A stretch of 64,000 nt of DNA from an uncultured Flavobacteriaceae bacterium. Its GTDB lineage: Bacteria > Bacteroidota > Bacteroidia > Flavobacteriales > Flavobacteriaceae. The stretch is taken from positions 1,030,178 to 1,094,177 of the forward strand of contig CALSTP010000001.1 of the NCBI GenBank assembly GCA_943789305.1, in the 5' to 3' direction. Below, in pieces: positions 18,762 through 30,153 of the stretch. A program made the position numbers and the translations under genes. Position 1 is the stretch's first letter. Each line of letters begins with the position of its first letter. The notes beneath the pieces were generated by a model. It made no database searches and had not been told where the DNA came from. It was given only the letters and a program-made list of their open reading frames with translations.

Positions 18762-20063
18762 ATGAAATTAAACAAAGTCAATATGATCAATAAATTCAAG
18801 TTTGTCAGCATCTTTGGAATATTGAGTAGTTTTTGGTTGTCGGCTCAAATTAGTGAGTCTACAATAAATTCTATTGAACCCAAAGTGATTAAGTGGCGTC
18901 ATCACATTCATAAAAACCCCGAACTTTCAAACCGGGAATTCAAAACAGCAAAATACGTAGCTACACATCTTGAATCTCTGGGTATTGAAGTTGAAACTGG
19001 GGTTGCTCATACTGGTGTTGTAGGGATTTTAAAGGGAAATAAACCTGGGAAAGTTGTTGCTCTTCGAGCGGACATGGATGGACTTCCTGTTAATGAAAGA
19101 AACGATTTACCATATAAATCAAAAGCTACAGCAGTTTTTAACGGACAAAAAACAGGTGTTATGCATGCATGTGGTCATGATACTCATGTTGCAATACTTA
19201 TGGGTGTTGCTGAAATATTATCCAAAAATCGAAATTTTGCAGGAACAGTAAAGTTTATTTTTCAACCCGCGGAAGAAGGACCTCCATCTGGTGAAGAAGG
19301 AGGAGCTTTATTAATGGTCAAGGAGGGTGTCCTCAAAAATCCAGATGTTGATGCTGTTTTTGGTTTGCATATTAATTCTGAAACACCGGTAGGTCATATT
19401 ACTTATAAAACAAAAGGAATTATGGCAGCGGCTGATTCCTATAAAATTGTAGTTGGTGGAAAACAATCTCACGGATCTACCCCATGGAAAAGTATTGACC
19501 CCATCATGATTTCATCTCAAATTATCAATGGGATACAAACTCTGATCAGCAGAAACTCAGAACTTACCAAGGAGGGGGCTGTAGTTTCTGTTGGGGCTAT
19601 ACATGCAGGAATACGTTCTAATATCATTCCTGAATCTGCCGAAATGATAGGTACCATACGAACTCTAGATGCAGACATGCAAGAGGTTATTCATAAACAG
19701 ATGTACGAAATGATTCCACAAATTGCAAATGCTTATGGAGGTACAGCAACGGTTACTATCAAAAAAACTGCGGCTTTGACCTACAACGATGAAAAGTTAA
19801 CAAAACAGATGATACCCAGTTTGGAACGAGCAGTTGGGGCTTCTAATGTCCATGAAATGAGAGCCATAACTGGAGCCGAAGATTTTTCTTACTTTCAAGA
19901 ACAAGTTCCTGGTTTATATTTTTTCTTGGGGGGAATGGATCCAGCTATGAATCCGAGCGAGGCTCCTTCGCACCACACTCCTGATTTTTTAGTACAAGAT
20001 GAAGGAATGATCTATGGTGTAAAAGCATTGACTCAATTAGCTATAGATTATTTAAGCCAATGA
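18762..20063 (+). CDS. secreted M20 family amidohydrolase (IAA-amino acid hydrolase-like)
   Basis: The 433-residue protein belongs to the M20D amidohydrolases, binuclear metal enzymes that release acyl groups or peptides from amino acids. RWHHHIHKNPE-like HKNPELS, ALRADMDGLP and MHACGHDTH carry the metal ligands. FQPAEEGP holds the catalytic Glu, and the dimerisation domain follows. A signal peptide ends near WLSAQ, so it acts in the periplasm. Start may be ATG 18762 or ATG 18783; the latter gives the shorter, more usual signal. It is flanked by a 244-base A+T-rich gap upstream in which I see no convincing site. Confidence 0.88.
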   Translation: MKLNKVNMINKFKFVSIFGILSSFWLSAQISESTINSIEPKVIKWRHHIHKNPELSNREFKTAKYVATHLESLGIEVETGVAHTGVVGILKGNKPGKVVALRADMDGLPVNERNDLPYKSKATAVFNGQKTGVMHACGHDTHVAILMGVAEILSKNRNFAGTVKFIFQPAEEGPPSGEEGGALLMVKEGVLKNPDVDAVFGLHINSETPVGHITYKTKGIMAAADSYKIVVGGKQSHGSTPWKSIDPIMISSQIINGIQTLISRNSELTKEGAVVSVGAIHAGIRSNIIPESAEMIGTIRTLDADMQEVIHKQMYEMIPQIANAYGGTATVTIKKTAALTYNDEKLTKQMIPSLERAVGASNVHEMRAITGAEDFSYFQEQVPGLYFFLGGMDPAMNPSEAPSHHTPDFLVQDEGMIYGVKALTQLAIDYLSQ

Positions 20064-20089
20064 AATTTTGTCTAAATATTTAATTTTTA

Positions 20090-20986
20090 TTACCGATTAT
20101 TTTTTAAAGTATTTTGGGGGTAATTCCTCCCTTCTTCCCACCACTGCTCCATTTCTTGTTGATCAAAAACAAGACTATTTGTAGTTAAAACTCGAGGAGT
20201 GTAAAACATTCGGAGTTTTACATTGTGTTTTTTTGCTAATAATTCTCCGACCTTTAAATTATCTAGGTAAATCTGATCACCCATAAAGTCAAAAGTAGAT
20301 AATAACAAATCAAAAGCATTACGCGAACGCATCCTATTGGTCTGTTGATTTTGAGTTGTTAAAACAATTGCATCAATATGATTAGCACCTCGCTTGATGG
20401 CTTCTTCAATAGCAACTATACATCCAAAACCTCCATCGGCATATTCATATCGGTTTTTTACAACCATGCTCATAAAAGGCAGGTAATTGCACGAAATCCA
20501 TATCCAATCGATAAAATCATCATAGGAACAATCTGAAATTGATTTATATTCTATTTTATTCAATGTGAAATTAGAAACACAAACAACAACTTCCTTAGAA
20601 GATTTTTGTATTTCTTTAAAGAGTGAATGCGAAATTTCTTTTGCTAGAAGTTGTCTTAAATTTAAACTTTCTCCAAAAGTCTTTTTTCCGAGAATAAAAT
20701 TTTTAATTACATTAAAATGATTAATCTTGGTTTTAAAAGCTTTCCCTTTTTGCTTGATTATAAATGGATTATTTGAAAATATTGATGCCTGAGTTACATG
20801 GGTAAATGCATGCTTTATGGCGCTAATTTTATTTGCAGCAAGATGTGAAACAAGCAAACTACCCGTTGATGTCCCTATGAGAATATCGTAATCTTGCTTT
20901 TCTTTCTCAATTAAATATTGTGCAACACCCCCGGCAAATGCTCCCTTACTTCCTCCCCCAGAAATTACTAATGCTGATTTTGACAT
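20090..20986 (-). CDS. patatin-like phospholipase family protein
   Basis: The 298-residue protein has the patatin catalytic set: oxyanion loop GGGSKGAFAGG at about residues 10-20, nucleophile elbow GTSTG (Ser near residue 40) and ADGG for the catalytic Asp near residue 187. There is no signal peptide, so it is likely cytosolic and acts on membrane lipids. It stands alone, converging on the M20 amidohydrolase gene. Substrate is unknown. Confidence 0.88.
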   Translation of the reverse strand: MSKSALVISGGGSKGAFAGGVAQYLIEKEKQDYDILIGTSTGSLLVSHLAANKISAIKHAFTHVTQASIFSNNPFIIKQKGKAFKTKINHFNVIKNFILGKKTFGESLNLRQLLAKEISHSLFKEIQKSSKEVVVCVSNFTLNKIEYKSISDCSYDDFIDWIWISCNYLPFMSMVVKNRYEYADGGFGCIVAIEEAIKRGANHIDAIVLTTQNQQTNRMRSRNAFDLLLSTFDFMGDQIYLDNLKVGELLAKKHNVKLRMFYTPRVLTTNSLVFDQQEMEQWWEEGRNYPQNTLKNNR

Positions 20987-21081
20987 ATTTTAGCTTTAAG
21001 AATTGGTTATTTAAATTTACGATGTTTTTAATTAAAATGAATTTTTAAAAATCTTAAAAACAAGTAACTTCGTGAGATCGT

Positions 21082-23181
21082 ATGGATATACTTCAAACTC
21101 CTATTGAATATCTAAAAGGCATTGGGCCCAACAGAGCTAGTTTACTCAAAGAAGATCTGGGAATCAAAACCTATCAAGATCTTTTACATTTTTTTCCAAA
21201 CCGTTACATCGATAGAACTACATTCTATACCATCAATCAACTACCAAGGAACAACTCGGAAGTTCAACTTAAAGGAACCATTCGTTCACATAAAATAATC
21301 CCTCAAGCAAAAGGCAAACGTTTAGTTGCAGTTTTTTCTGATGGAACATCTACCCTTGAGTTGGTTTGGTTTAGAGGATATAAATGGATTCAGGAAAGTT
21401 TGAGAATTAATACTCCCTATGTAGTCTTTGGTCGAATGAACTGGTACGGTAATAAAGTTTCTATTGCCCATCCCGAACTCACTCCAGAAGCTGATTATCA
21501 AAAAAGCACTTTAGGGGCTTTCCATCCCGTTTATCCCTCAACAGAAAAGCTGATCAACAAAGGAATTAGTCAACGTGTAATGAAACAGTCTATGGAACAC
21601 TTGTTTCGTCAAGTCCACAAAGAATTTAACGAGACACTTCCTGCCTATATTCTTGAAGAATTAAAACTAATTTCAAGAAAAGAGGCCACAATTCAAATTC
21701 ATTTTCCTGCAAACCAGCATCAACTGACTCGAGCACAATTTAGATTAAAATTTGAAGAGTTATTTTACATTCAATTGCAGCTGCTTCAAAAAAATAGATT
21801 ACAAAAACAAAAAGTCAAAGGCTATGTTTTTGAACATGTAAGTACTTATTTCAATAAATTTTATGCCAATCATATTCCCTTTCAATTGACCAAAGCTCAA
21901 CAAAGAGTAATTCGCGAAATAAGAAACAATATGGGCACGGGTAAGCAAATGAATCGTTTGTTGCAAGGTGATGTTGGTTCTGGAAAGACCATGGTAGCAC
22001 TACTGACTATGCTTATTGGGCTTGACAACGGATTTCAAGCTTGTATGATGGCACCTACCGAAATACTTGCTCAACAACATTTTAAATCAATTCAGGAGAG
22101 CTTGGACGGTATGCCAGTAAAAATATCTCTGCTGACAGGATCAACCAAAACCGCACAACGTAAAACAATACACGAAACTCTCCAAGACGGAAGCCTTAAT
22201 ATATTAATCGGTACCCATGCACTCATTGAAGAAAAGGTTCAATTTAAAAACCTTGGAATCGCTATTATTGATGAACAACATCGTTTTGGTGTAGCCCAAA
22301 GAGCAAAACTTTGGCGTAAAAACAAACTCCCTCCTCATATCTTGGTAATGACCGCCACTCCAATTCCTAGAACGCTTGCAATGAGTGTTTATGGAGATCT
22401 AGATATTTCGATAATTGATGAACTACCTCCAGGACGAAAATCAATTAAAACAGTTTTGAGAAGCGACTCTAATAGGTTACAAGTATTTCAGTTCATCCGA
22501 GAAGAAATCACCCAAGGAAAACAAATCTATGTAGTTTATCCATTGATCCAGGAATCAGAAAAGATGGACTATAAAGACCTCATGGATGGTTATGAAAGTT
22601 TAGTTCGTGAATTTCCTCTCCCTGAATATCGCATAAGTATAGTTCATGGAAAAATGAAACCCAAAGAAAAAGACTTTGAAATGAAGCGTTTTGTTGAAGG
22701 AAAAACCCAACTTATGGTTGCTACTACTGTAATTGAAGTTGGAGTAAACGTTCCAAATGCGTCGGTTATGGTTATTGAAAGCGCAGAAAGATTCGGATTA
22801 TCACAATTACATCAACTTCGAGGTCGTGTTGGTCGAGGAAATGAGCAAAGCTATTGTATCCTAATGAGTAGTCATAAAAAATCAAAAGAGGCTAACACTC
22901 GATTACAAACCATGGTTCAAACCAATGATGGTTTTGAAATTGCGGAAGTAGATTTACGTTTGCGTGGACCTGGAGACCTTATGGGAACTCAGCAAAGTGG
23001 GGTTCTCCAACTTAAAATTGCTGACCTATTACGGGATCAAGAACTACTAAAAACTGCTCGGTTTTATGCAAAAAAAATTATTTCAGAAGATCCTGAACTT
23101 TCTGATATTAAACATCGAGAAGTCAGAACTACATATTCAAAGATTACAACTCACAAAAACATTTGGAATTACATTAGTTAG
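21082..23181 (+). CDS. recG: ATP-dependent DNA helicase RecG
   Basis: The 699-residue protein is a complete RecG, the SF2 translocase that reverses stalled forks and processes D-loops and R-loops. The N-terminal wedge/OB domain spans about residues 1-230. Walker A GDVGSGKT is near residue 300 and IIDEQHRFG is the Walker B box. The TATPIPRT, QLRGRVGRG and TRP-like C-terminal motifs follow. Start ATG 21082 gives the family-typical MDILQTPIEYLKGIGP. It is monocistronic, with its own upstream gap. Confidence 0.96.
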   Translation: MDILQTPIEYLKGIGPNRASLLKEDLGIKTYQDLLHFFPNRYIDRTTFYTINQLPRNNSEVQLKGTIRSHKIIPQAKGKRLVAVFSDGTSTLELVWFRGYKWIQESLRINTPYVVFGRMNWYGNKVSIAHPELTPEADYQKSTLGAFHPVYPSTEKLINKGISQRVMKQSMEHLFRQVHKEFNETLPAYILEELKLISRKEATIQIHFPANQHQLTRAQFRLKFEELFYIQLQLLQKNRLQKQKVKGYVFEHVSTYFNKFYANHIPFQLTKAQQRVIREIRNNMGTGKQMNRLLQGDVGSGKTMVALLTMLIGLDNGFQACMMAPTEILAQQHFKSIQESLDGMPVKISLLTGSTKTAQRKTIHETLQDGSLNILIGTHALIEEKVQFKNLGIAIIDEQHRFGVAQRAKLWRKNKLPPHILVMTATPIPRTLAMSVYGDLDISIIDELPPGRKSIKTVLRSDSNRLQVFQFIREEITQGKQIYVVYPLIQESEKMDYKDLMDGYESLVREFPLPEYRISIVHGKMKPKEKDFEMKRFVEGKTQLMVATTVIEVGVNVPNASVMVIESAERFGLSQLHQLRGRVGRGNEQSYCILMSSHKKSKEANTRLQTMVQTNDGFEIAEVDLRLRGPGDLMGTQQSGVLQLKIADLLRDQELLKTARFYAKKIISEDPELSDIKHREVRTTYSKITTHKNIWNYIS

Positions 23182-23305
23182 TCCTTTATTTTAGGATACA
23201 GATGCTTATATTTGTGTTTTTATTGATGTACTCAAAATAATTAACCAAAACATATATTGTCATTTAGTTTAAAGAGAGTATTGATCTTTATAAAATAATA
23301 AGCAC

Positions 23306-25729
23306 ATGAAAATTTCCCATAACTGGATACAAGAACATCTAAAAATTGATTTACCTCTTGAAAAACAACTAGAATTACTCACTGACTTGGGGCTTGAGGT
23401 TGAGGGAACCACTTCATTTGAATCAATTAAAGGAGGTTTAAAAGGTGTGCTTGTAGGAGAAGTAATTTCTTGTAAACCACATCCCAATGCAGATCGCTTA
23501 CTGATAACTCAAGTCAATCTTGGAGGAGATGAAAATGTTCAAATTATTTGTGGAGCACCCAATGTCGCTGCTGGACAAAAAGTTCCTGTAGCTACAGTTG
23601 GAACCACATTGTATGATGCTGATGGAAATCCCTTTGAAATTAAAAAAAGTAAAATTCGAGGAGAGTTAAGTCATGGTATGATCTGTGCAGAAGATGAGTT
23701 GGGCATTGGTACTTCACACGAAGGAATTATGGTTTTAAAAAACACTTTAGTTCCTGGAACACATTGCTCTGAAGTTTTTGAAATTGTAACAGATACTGTC
23801 ATAGAAATTGGACTAACGCCAAACCGATCAGACGCAATGAGCCATATGGGAGTTGCTCGAGATTTAAGAGCTGGGTGTAACCAAATTGATGTGCCCTCTG
23901 AATGGAAATCAACAAACATCAATAATTTTAAAATTAATGATACAAGTTTTACGGTTGAAGTTAATGTAGATGACAAAGAGCGATGTACTCAATATTATGG
24001 AATTACCCTTACTGAAGTTGAAGTGAAGCCCTCCCCGAACTGGCTTCAAAATCGATTAAATGCAATAGGAATAACACCCAAAAATAATATTGTAGATGCT
24101 ACAAATTATATTTTACATGATTTGGGTCAGCCCCTCCATGCATTCGATGCTTCGAAAATAAAAGGTAAAATTCATGTAAAAACTCTTGCATCGGGAACTA
24201 AATTCACAACGCTTGACGGAGTAGAAAGAAATCTTGATAAAGATGACTTAATGATTTGTGATGATAAAAGTCCACTTTGTATTGCTGGTGTTTTTGGAGG
24301 TTTGAACTCGGGCGTATCCGAAAATACAACCTCCGTTTTTCTTGAAAGTGCATATTTTAATCCTGTAAGCATTCGTAAATCAGCTAAACGTCATGGATTA
24401 AACACTGACGCATCTTTTCGATTCGAAAGAGGAATTGACCCAGAAATAGGAATTTTTGCTCTAAAAACTGCAGCGCTATTAATTCAGCAAATTACAGGAG
24501 GAAAAATTAGTAGTGCTATTCAAGAACACGCTCAACCCCTTCCCGATAAAGTAAGTTTATTTCTAAACTTTGATAAAATTAATAGTGTTATTGGTAAAAA
24601 AATTCCAAAAGACACCCTTTTAAAGATTTTAAATTCTCTAGAAATGGAGATTAATAATTCATCTGAGGACGGATTTGTTGTGACTATACCTCGTTATCGT
24701 GTTGATGTAACTCGAGAAGCAGATGTTATTGAAGAAATACTCAGAGTTTACGGCTACAACAATATAGAACTAAGCAATACCCTTAGGACTGTATTTCCAA
24801 GCTTTGATTTAAAAACACCCCACAAGGTAGAGCAAATTATTGCTCAATCACTTATAGGGCAAGGGTTTTCTGAAGTGATGAATAATTCATTAACAAATCC
24901 AGCTTATTCAAACTTAAGTAAACAATTAGAGGATGTTTCTAAAGTAAATCTATTGAATCCCTTGGGACAAGATCTATCCCAATTACGATCAAGTTTACTT
25001 TTTTCTTTTTTAGAGGTTGTACTATTTAATAGTAATCGTCAACAGAAAGATCTAAGAATTTATGAATTTGGTAAAACATACAGCCAATCAAAAGAATCCT
25101 TTGTGGAATCAAAAAAATTAGGAGTTTGTATAACTGGAAATAAACATTCTGAAATGTGGAACAGTCAAACATCAAAAATCAGTTTTTTTGACTTAAAAGC
25201 AATTGGAATTAACATATTAAACCGATTGGGAATTTTTTCATTTAAAGAGCAAAAAACTTCTCAAGATATTTTTTCTGAAGGAATATCACTTAGTTTAAAT
25301 AATAAAACCTTTGTTGATTTAGGCGTTGTTAAAAGTCAAATAACTAAACATTTTTCGATAGATGCTGAAGTTCTTTATGCAGATTTTGATTGGGATTTAA
25401 TCCAAAAAAATGCTTTCAAAAAAGAAATTAAAATCGAAGAAATTTCAAAATTTCCAACCTCAAGAAGAGATTTTGCATTACTTGTTGATAGCAGTATAAA
25501 TTTTGAAGAATTAGAGGATGCCGCTTTTAAAACCGATCGTAAACTCTTAAAAAGTGTTTCTCTTTTTGATGTTTATGAAGGGAAAAATTTGCCTGATGGA
25601 AAAAAATCATATGGGTTAAGTTTTCATTTTGGAGACCCAAATAAAACTTTAACAGACAAGAATATAGATCGAATAATGCAAAAACTTCAAAAAGAATTTG
25701 AACAAAATTTTGGAGCTGTTTTAAGATAG
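23306..25729 (+). CDS. pheT: phenylalanine--tRNA ligase subunit beta
   Basis: The 807-residue protein is full-length PheT. In order it shows the EMAP-type tRNA-binding domain (about 40-150), B3/B4 editing domain, B5 domain, the catalytic-core-like domain and the C-terminal FDX-ACB anticodon-binding domain (ISKFPTSRRDFALLVD onward). The alpha subunit pheS is not beside it. Upstream at 23207-23214 is TATATTTG, an exact -7 match, but with no good TTG partner. Two small genes follow, perhaps in the same transcript. Confidence 0.96.
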   Translation: MKISHNWIQEHLKIDLPLEKQLELLTDLGLEVEGTTSFESIKGGLKGVLVGEVISCKPHPNADRLLITQVNLGGDENVQIICGAPNVAAGQKVPVATVGTTLYDADGNPFEIKKSKIRGELSHGMICAEDELGIGTSHEGIMVLKNTLVPGTHCSEVFEIVTDTVIEIGLTPNRSDAMSHMGVARDLRAGCNQIDVPSEWKSTNINNFKINDTSFTVEVNVDDKERCTQYYGITLTEVEVKPSPNWLQNRLNAIGITPKNNIVDATNYILHDLGQPLHAFDASKIKGKIHVKTLASGTKFTTLDGVERNLDKDDLMICDDKSPLCIAGVFGGLNSGVSENTTSVFLESAYFNPVSIRKSAKRHGLNTDASFRFERGIDPEIGIFALKTAALLIQQITGGKISSAIQEHAQPLPDKVSLFLNFDKINSVIGKKIPKDTLLKILNSLEMEINNSSEDGFVVTIPRYRVDVTREADVIEEILRVYGYNNIELSNTLRTVFPSFDLKTPHKVEQIIAQSLIGQGFSEVMNNSLTNPAYSNLSKQLEDVSKVNLLNPLGQDLSQLRSSLLFSFLEVVLFNSNRQQKDLRIYEFGKTYSQSKESFVESKKLGVCITGNKHSEMWNSQTSKISFFDLKAIGINILNRLGIFSFKEQKTSQDIFSEGISLSLNNKTFVDLGVVKSQITKHFSIDAEVLYADFDWDLIQKNAFKKEIKIEEISKFPTSRRDFALLVDSSINFEELEDAAFKTDRKLLKSVSLFDVYEGKNLPDGKKSYGLSFHFGDPNKTLTDKNIDRIMQKLQKEFEQNFGAVLR

Positions 25730-25816
25730 TTAAATCGTTCCATGGTTTCAAGATAAAAACATGAAGTATTCTTTGAAATTTATTGTTTAATTTTACAACG
25801 ATTAAGATTAAAAAAT

Positions 25817-26482
25817 ATGGGATTAAAGATTTTTTCTGACACAAATATTGAAGAACAATTAAAGCAAATACGTTCAAAAGATTTGAATGAACTCTTTTCA
25901 AAAACCTATCTTTCTAAAACAAAGTTGAATCAATTTAACATTGATGATTTAGAACGTGATCGTATTTTTCATGTTCAAGATATTAAAAAAACATGTATTG
26001 ATTATCGACTCAGATTTTTGGATTCTCGTTACTTTAAAAATAAAATACCACAAGCTGCTTTTGATGAAATAAATAGGCTTAATTCATTGCATAATACTCG
26101 ATTAGGAGGTTATAAAATCATGGCTCCCTCCAAGCTTTTTAAATTAAAAGATTACGATGATCCTTTACTCTTTGCTCCTATAGGAAATGGGTATTATTAC
26201 TTAATACACAAATGGGGAAAAGACCTTCACCCCTTCAGAAAATTTTTGATGTGGCCTTTCAAGTCAATTTCAAATTTATTTGTACTAATTCTTTTATTAA
26301 GTTGGGTTGCAACTTTAATAACCCCAATCCAATTGTTTTCAAAATCAAATGACTGGGGTGTTTTTTGGATGATTTATTTTTTTATGTTCAAAGCAATCGC
26401 CTCTATTGTTATTTTTTATGGGTTTGCACTTGGTAAAAATTTCAATCCTGCAATATGGAATAGTAAATACGATAAATCTTAA
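25817..26482 (+). CDS. uncharacterised membrane protein
   Basis: This 221-residue protein is not recognised. The first roughly 145 residues are soluble, charged and probably helical. Two hydrophobic segments follow, near residues 152-172 (FVLILLLSWVATLITPI) and 184-204 (MIYFFMFKAIASIVIFYGFA), with a short C-terminal tail. There is no signal peptide, so the large N-terminal part is likely cytoplasmic. It sits between pheT and a DUF2007 protein, 11 bases before the latter, suggesting cotranscription. No function can be assigned. Confidence 0.75.
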   Translation: MGLKIFSDTNIEEQLKQIRSKDLNELFSKTYLSKTKLNQFNIDDLERDRIFHVQDIKKTCIDYRLRFLDSRYFKNKIPQAAFDEINRLNSLHNTRLGGYKIMAPSKLFKLKDYDDPLLFAPIGNGYYYLIHKWGKDLHPFRKFLMWPFKSISNLFVLILLLSWVATLITPIQLFSKSNDWGVFWMIYFFMFKAIASIVIFYGFALGKNFNPAIWNSKYDKS

Positions 26483-26493
26483 TTAGTATTACA

Positions 26494-26718
26494 ATGAAAA
26501 CACCTGAAGATTTCATCAAAATTTTTACCGGGAATACGATTGAAATACTAGCTCTTCGAAATAAATTGCTAAAGCAAAAAATAGTTCCAATTATTAAGGA
26601 TGATTCAGAATCAGCACGATTAGCAGGCTTTGGAATGATAGCTCCAGGTTTGCAGGAAGTATTTGTTCATAAAAACGAATTAGATGCTGCAATTCGAATT
26701 GTTGAAAGTCTAAAATAA
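26494..26718 (+). CDS. DUF2007 (putative signal-transducing) domain protein
   Basis: This 74-residue protein matches the DUF2007 family: an alpha/beta fold resembling a small ligand- or metal-binding ferredoxin-like domain, beginning FIKIFTGNTIEI and ending VFVHKNELDAAIRIVES. Such proteins are common in Bacteroidota as short stand-alone domains without known function. It follows the membrane protein by 11 bases, and the pair may work together. Confidence 0.75.
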   Translation: MKTPEDFIKIFTGNTIEILALRNKLLKQKIVPIIKDDSESARLAGFGMIAPGLQEVFVHKNELDAAIRIVESLK

Positions 26719-26799
26719 TTCGTCAATAAATATCAATTTCTATTTCATTTATTAAAAATACTTTCCCTATATTTCAAATTGAATTAAACTAAATTAATT

Positions 26800-28395
26800 A
26801 TGCATTTTTTTATATTTCTTGCCTTTACAGCTTTAGTCGGTGTAATTGCTTATTTAGCAACACGTAACACTGATGAAAATTCCTCAGACGGCTATTTTTT
26901 GGGAGGCAGAAGTCTTACAGGAATGGTGATTGCGGGTTCTTTACTTCTAACAAATTTATCCACAGAACAATTGGTAGGTCTTAATGGTTCGGCTTACAAG
27001 GAAGGTATATTGGTAATGGCGTGGGAAACTTTAGCAGCTTTAACTATGGTAGTAACCGCAATTGTATTGCTTCCTCGCTACCTCAAAGGTGGGATTGCCA
27101 CGGTTCCACAATTTCTAGAAAAAAGATACGACACCATGACCAAAACAATTACTTCAGGTTTATTTTTGAGTGGTTATATGGTTGTTCTTTTACCAATTGT
27201 TTTATACTCAGGAGCTCTTGCCTTAAACGGAATGTTTGATGTTCCAACCGTTTTAGGCGTTTCTGAGAGTACAGCTTTAAAAATATCCGTTTGGTCCATT
27301 GGAATTGTTGGATCTATTTATGCAATTTTTGGGGGGCTCAAGGCAGTTGCAGTTTCGGATACAGTAAATGCTGTAGGCCTTTTGATTGGTGGTACCTTGG
27401 TGCCTATATTTGGTTTAATTTACATTGGTGATGGTAGCGTTATCCAAGGTATTGAAGCATTAGCAGCTTCAAACCCTGAAAAGCTTAAGGTTATCGGTGC
27501 CCCCGATTCATCAATTCCATTTTCAACCCTTTTCACAGGGATGATGTTGGTGCAATTATTTTACTGGGGAACAAACCAAGCGATCATTCAACGGGCTCTT
27601 GCAGCAAAAAATCTAGTAGAAGGTCAAAAAGGTTTAATATATGCTGGATTTATAAAAATTCTTGGACCAATTATCGTTGTTTTACCAGGAATCATAGCAT
27701 TCCATATTTTCGGAAATGAGTTGGATGTATCCAAACAGGATCAATCCTATGGATTACTCGTTTCTAAAGTTTTACCCGCTTCGTTAGTTGGCTTTTTTGC
27801 TGCTGTATTGTTTGGAGCCATTTTAAGTTCTTTCAATTCAGCTTTAAATAGTTCAGTTACTTTATTTGGATTGGATATTTACAAACAGTATTTCAAAAAA
27901 GATGCTAATGAATCTCAGGTGGTAAAAGCAGGTAAAACTTTTGGGATTGGATTGGCATTGTTTTCTATGATCATAGCACCAACAATCGCCAATGCACCTG
28001 ATGGTCTCTTTGGCTATTTACAAGAAATTAATGGTTGTTATAGCATCCCAATTTTAACTATAATTATTGTTGGATATATTACAAAAAGAGTTCCTGCTGT
28101 AGCTGCTAAAGTTGCGATGCTTTCGGGAGTTATTTTATATTGTTTTAGTCAATTCTACCTAAAAGGAGAAGTTGAAGCTGCAGGAGGTACTTATCCCCAT
28201 TATTTACATGTAATGGCAATTCTATTTTCCTTCAATGTATTGTTAATGTTAGCAATTGGTTATTTTAAGCCAAGAACTGAAGCCTTTGAATTAGAGTATA
28301 CTAAGCAAGTGGATATTACTCCTTGGAAATTAGTAAAACCTATGGGGCTTTTAATTGCAATAATAGTTGTTGCAATTTATATTGTCTTTGCCTGA
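26800..28395 (+). CDS. sodium:solute symporter (SSS/SLC5 family, SglT-like)
   Basis: The 531-residue protein has about 14 predicted hydrophobic segments and the SLC5 signature region DGYFLGGRSLTGMVIAGS followed by NLSTEQLVGLNGSAY, which most resembles sugar transporters of the SglT type. It would import a sugar or related solute with sodium across the inner membrane. No catabolic genes lie beside it, so the substrate is unclear. It stands alone and converges on the ABC-F gene with only 20 bases between stops. Confidence 0.88.
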   Translation: MHFFIFLAFTALVGVIAYLATRNTDENSSDGYFLGGRSLTGMVIAGSLLLTNLSTEQLVGLNGSAYKEGILVMAWETLAALTMVVTAIVLLPRYLKGGIATVPQFLEKRYDTMTKTITSGLFLSGYMVVLLPIVLYSGALALNGMFDVPTVLGVSESTALKISVWSIGIVGSIYAIFGGLKAVAVSDTVNAVGLLIGGTLVPIFGLIYIGDGSVIQGIEALAASNPEKLKVIGAPDSSIPFSTLFTGMMLVQLFYWGTNQAIIQRALAAKNLVEGQKGLIYAGFIKILGPIIVVLPGIIAFHIFGNELDVSKQDQSYGLLVSKVLPASLVGFFAAVLFGAILSSFNSALNSSVTLFGLDIYKQYFKKDANESQVVKAGKTFGIGLALFSMIIAPTIANAPDGLFGYLQEINGCYSIPILTIIIVGYITKRVPAVAAKVAMLSGVILYCFSQFYLKGEVEAAGGTYPHYLHVMAILFSFNVLLMLAIGYFKPRTEAFELEYTKQVDITPWKLVKPMGLLIAIIVVAIYIVFA

Positions 28396-28415
28396 TTAGG
28401 AAAAACTTTTTAGGT

Positions 28416-30086
<1,671 letters not shown>

Positions 30087-30153
30087 TTAATCAATATTTT
30101 TTTTAACTTGTAGTTTTAATTCTAGAAACATTTAGTGGTTTAAATAAATTGGA

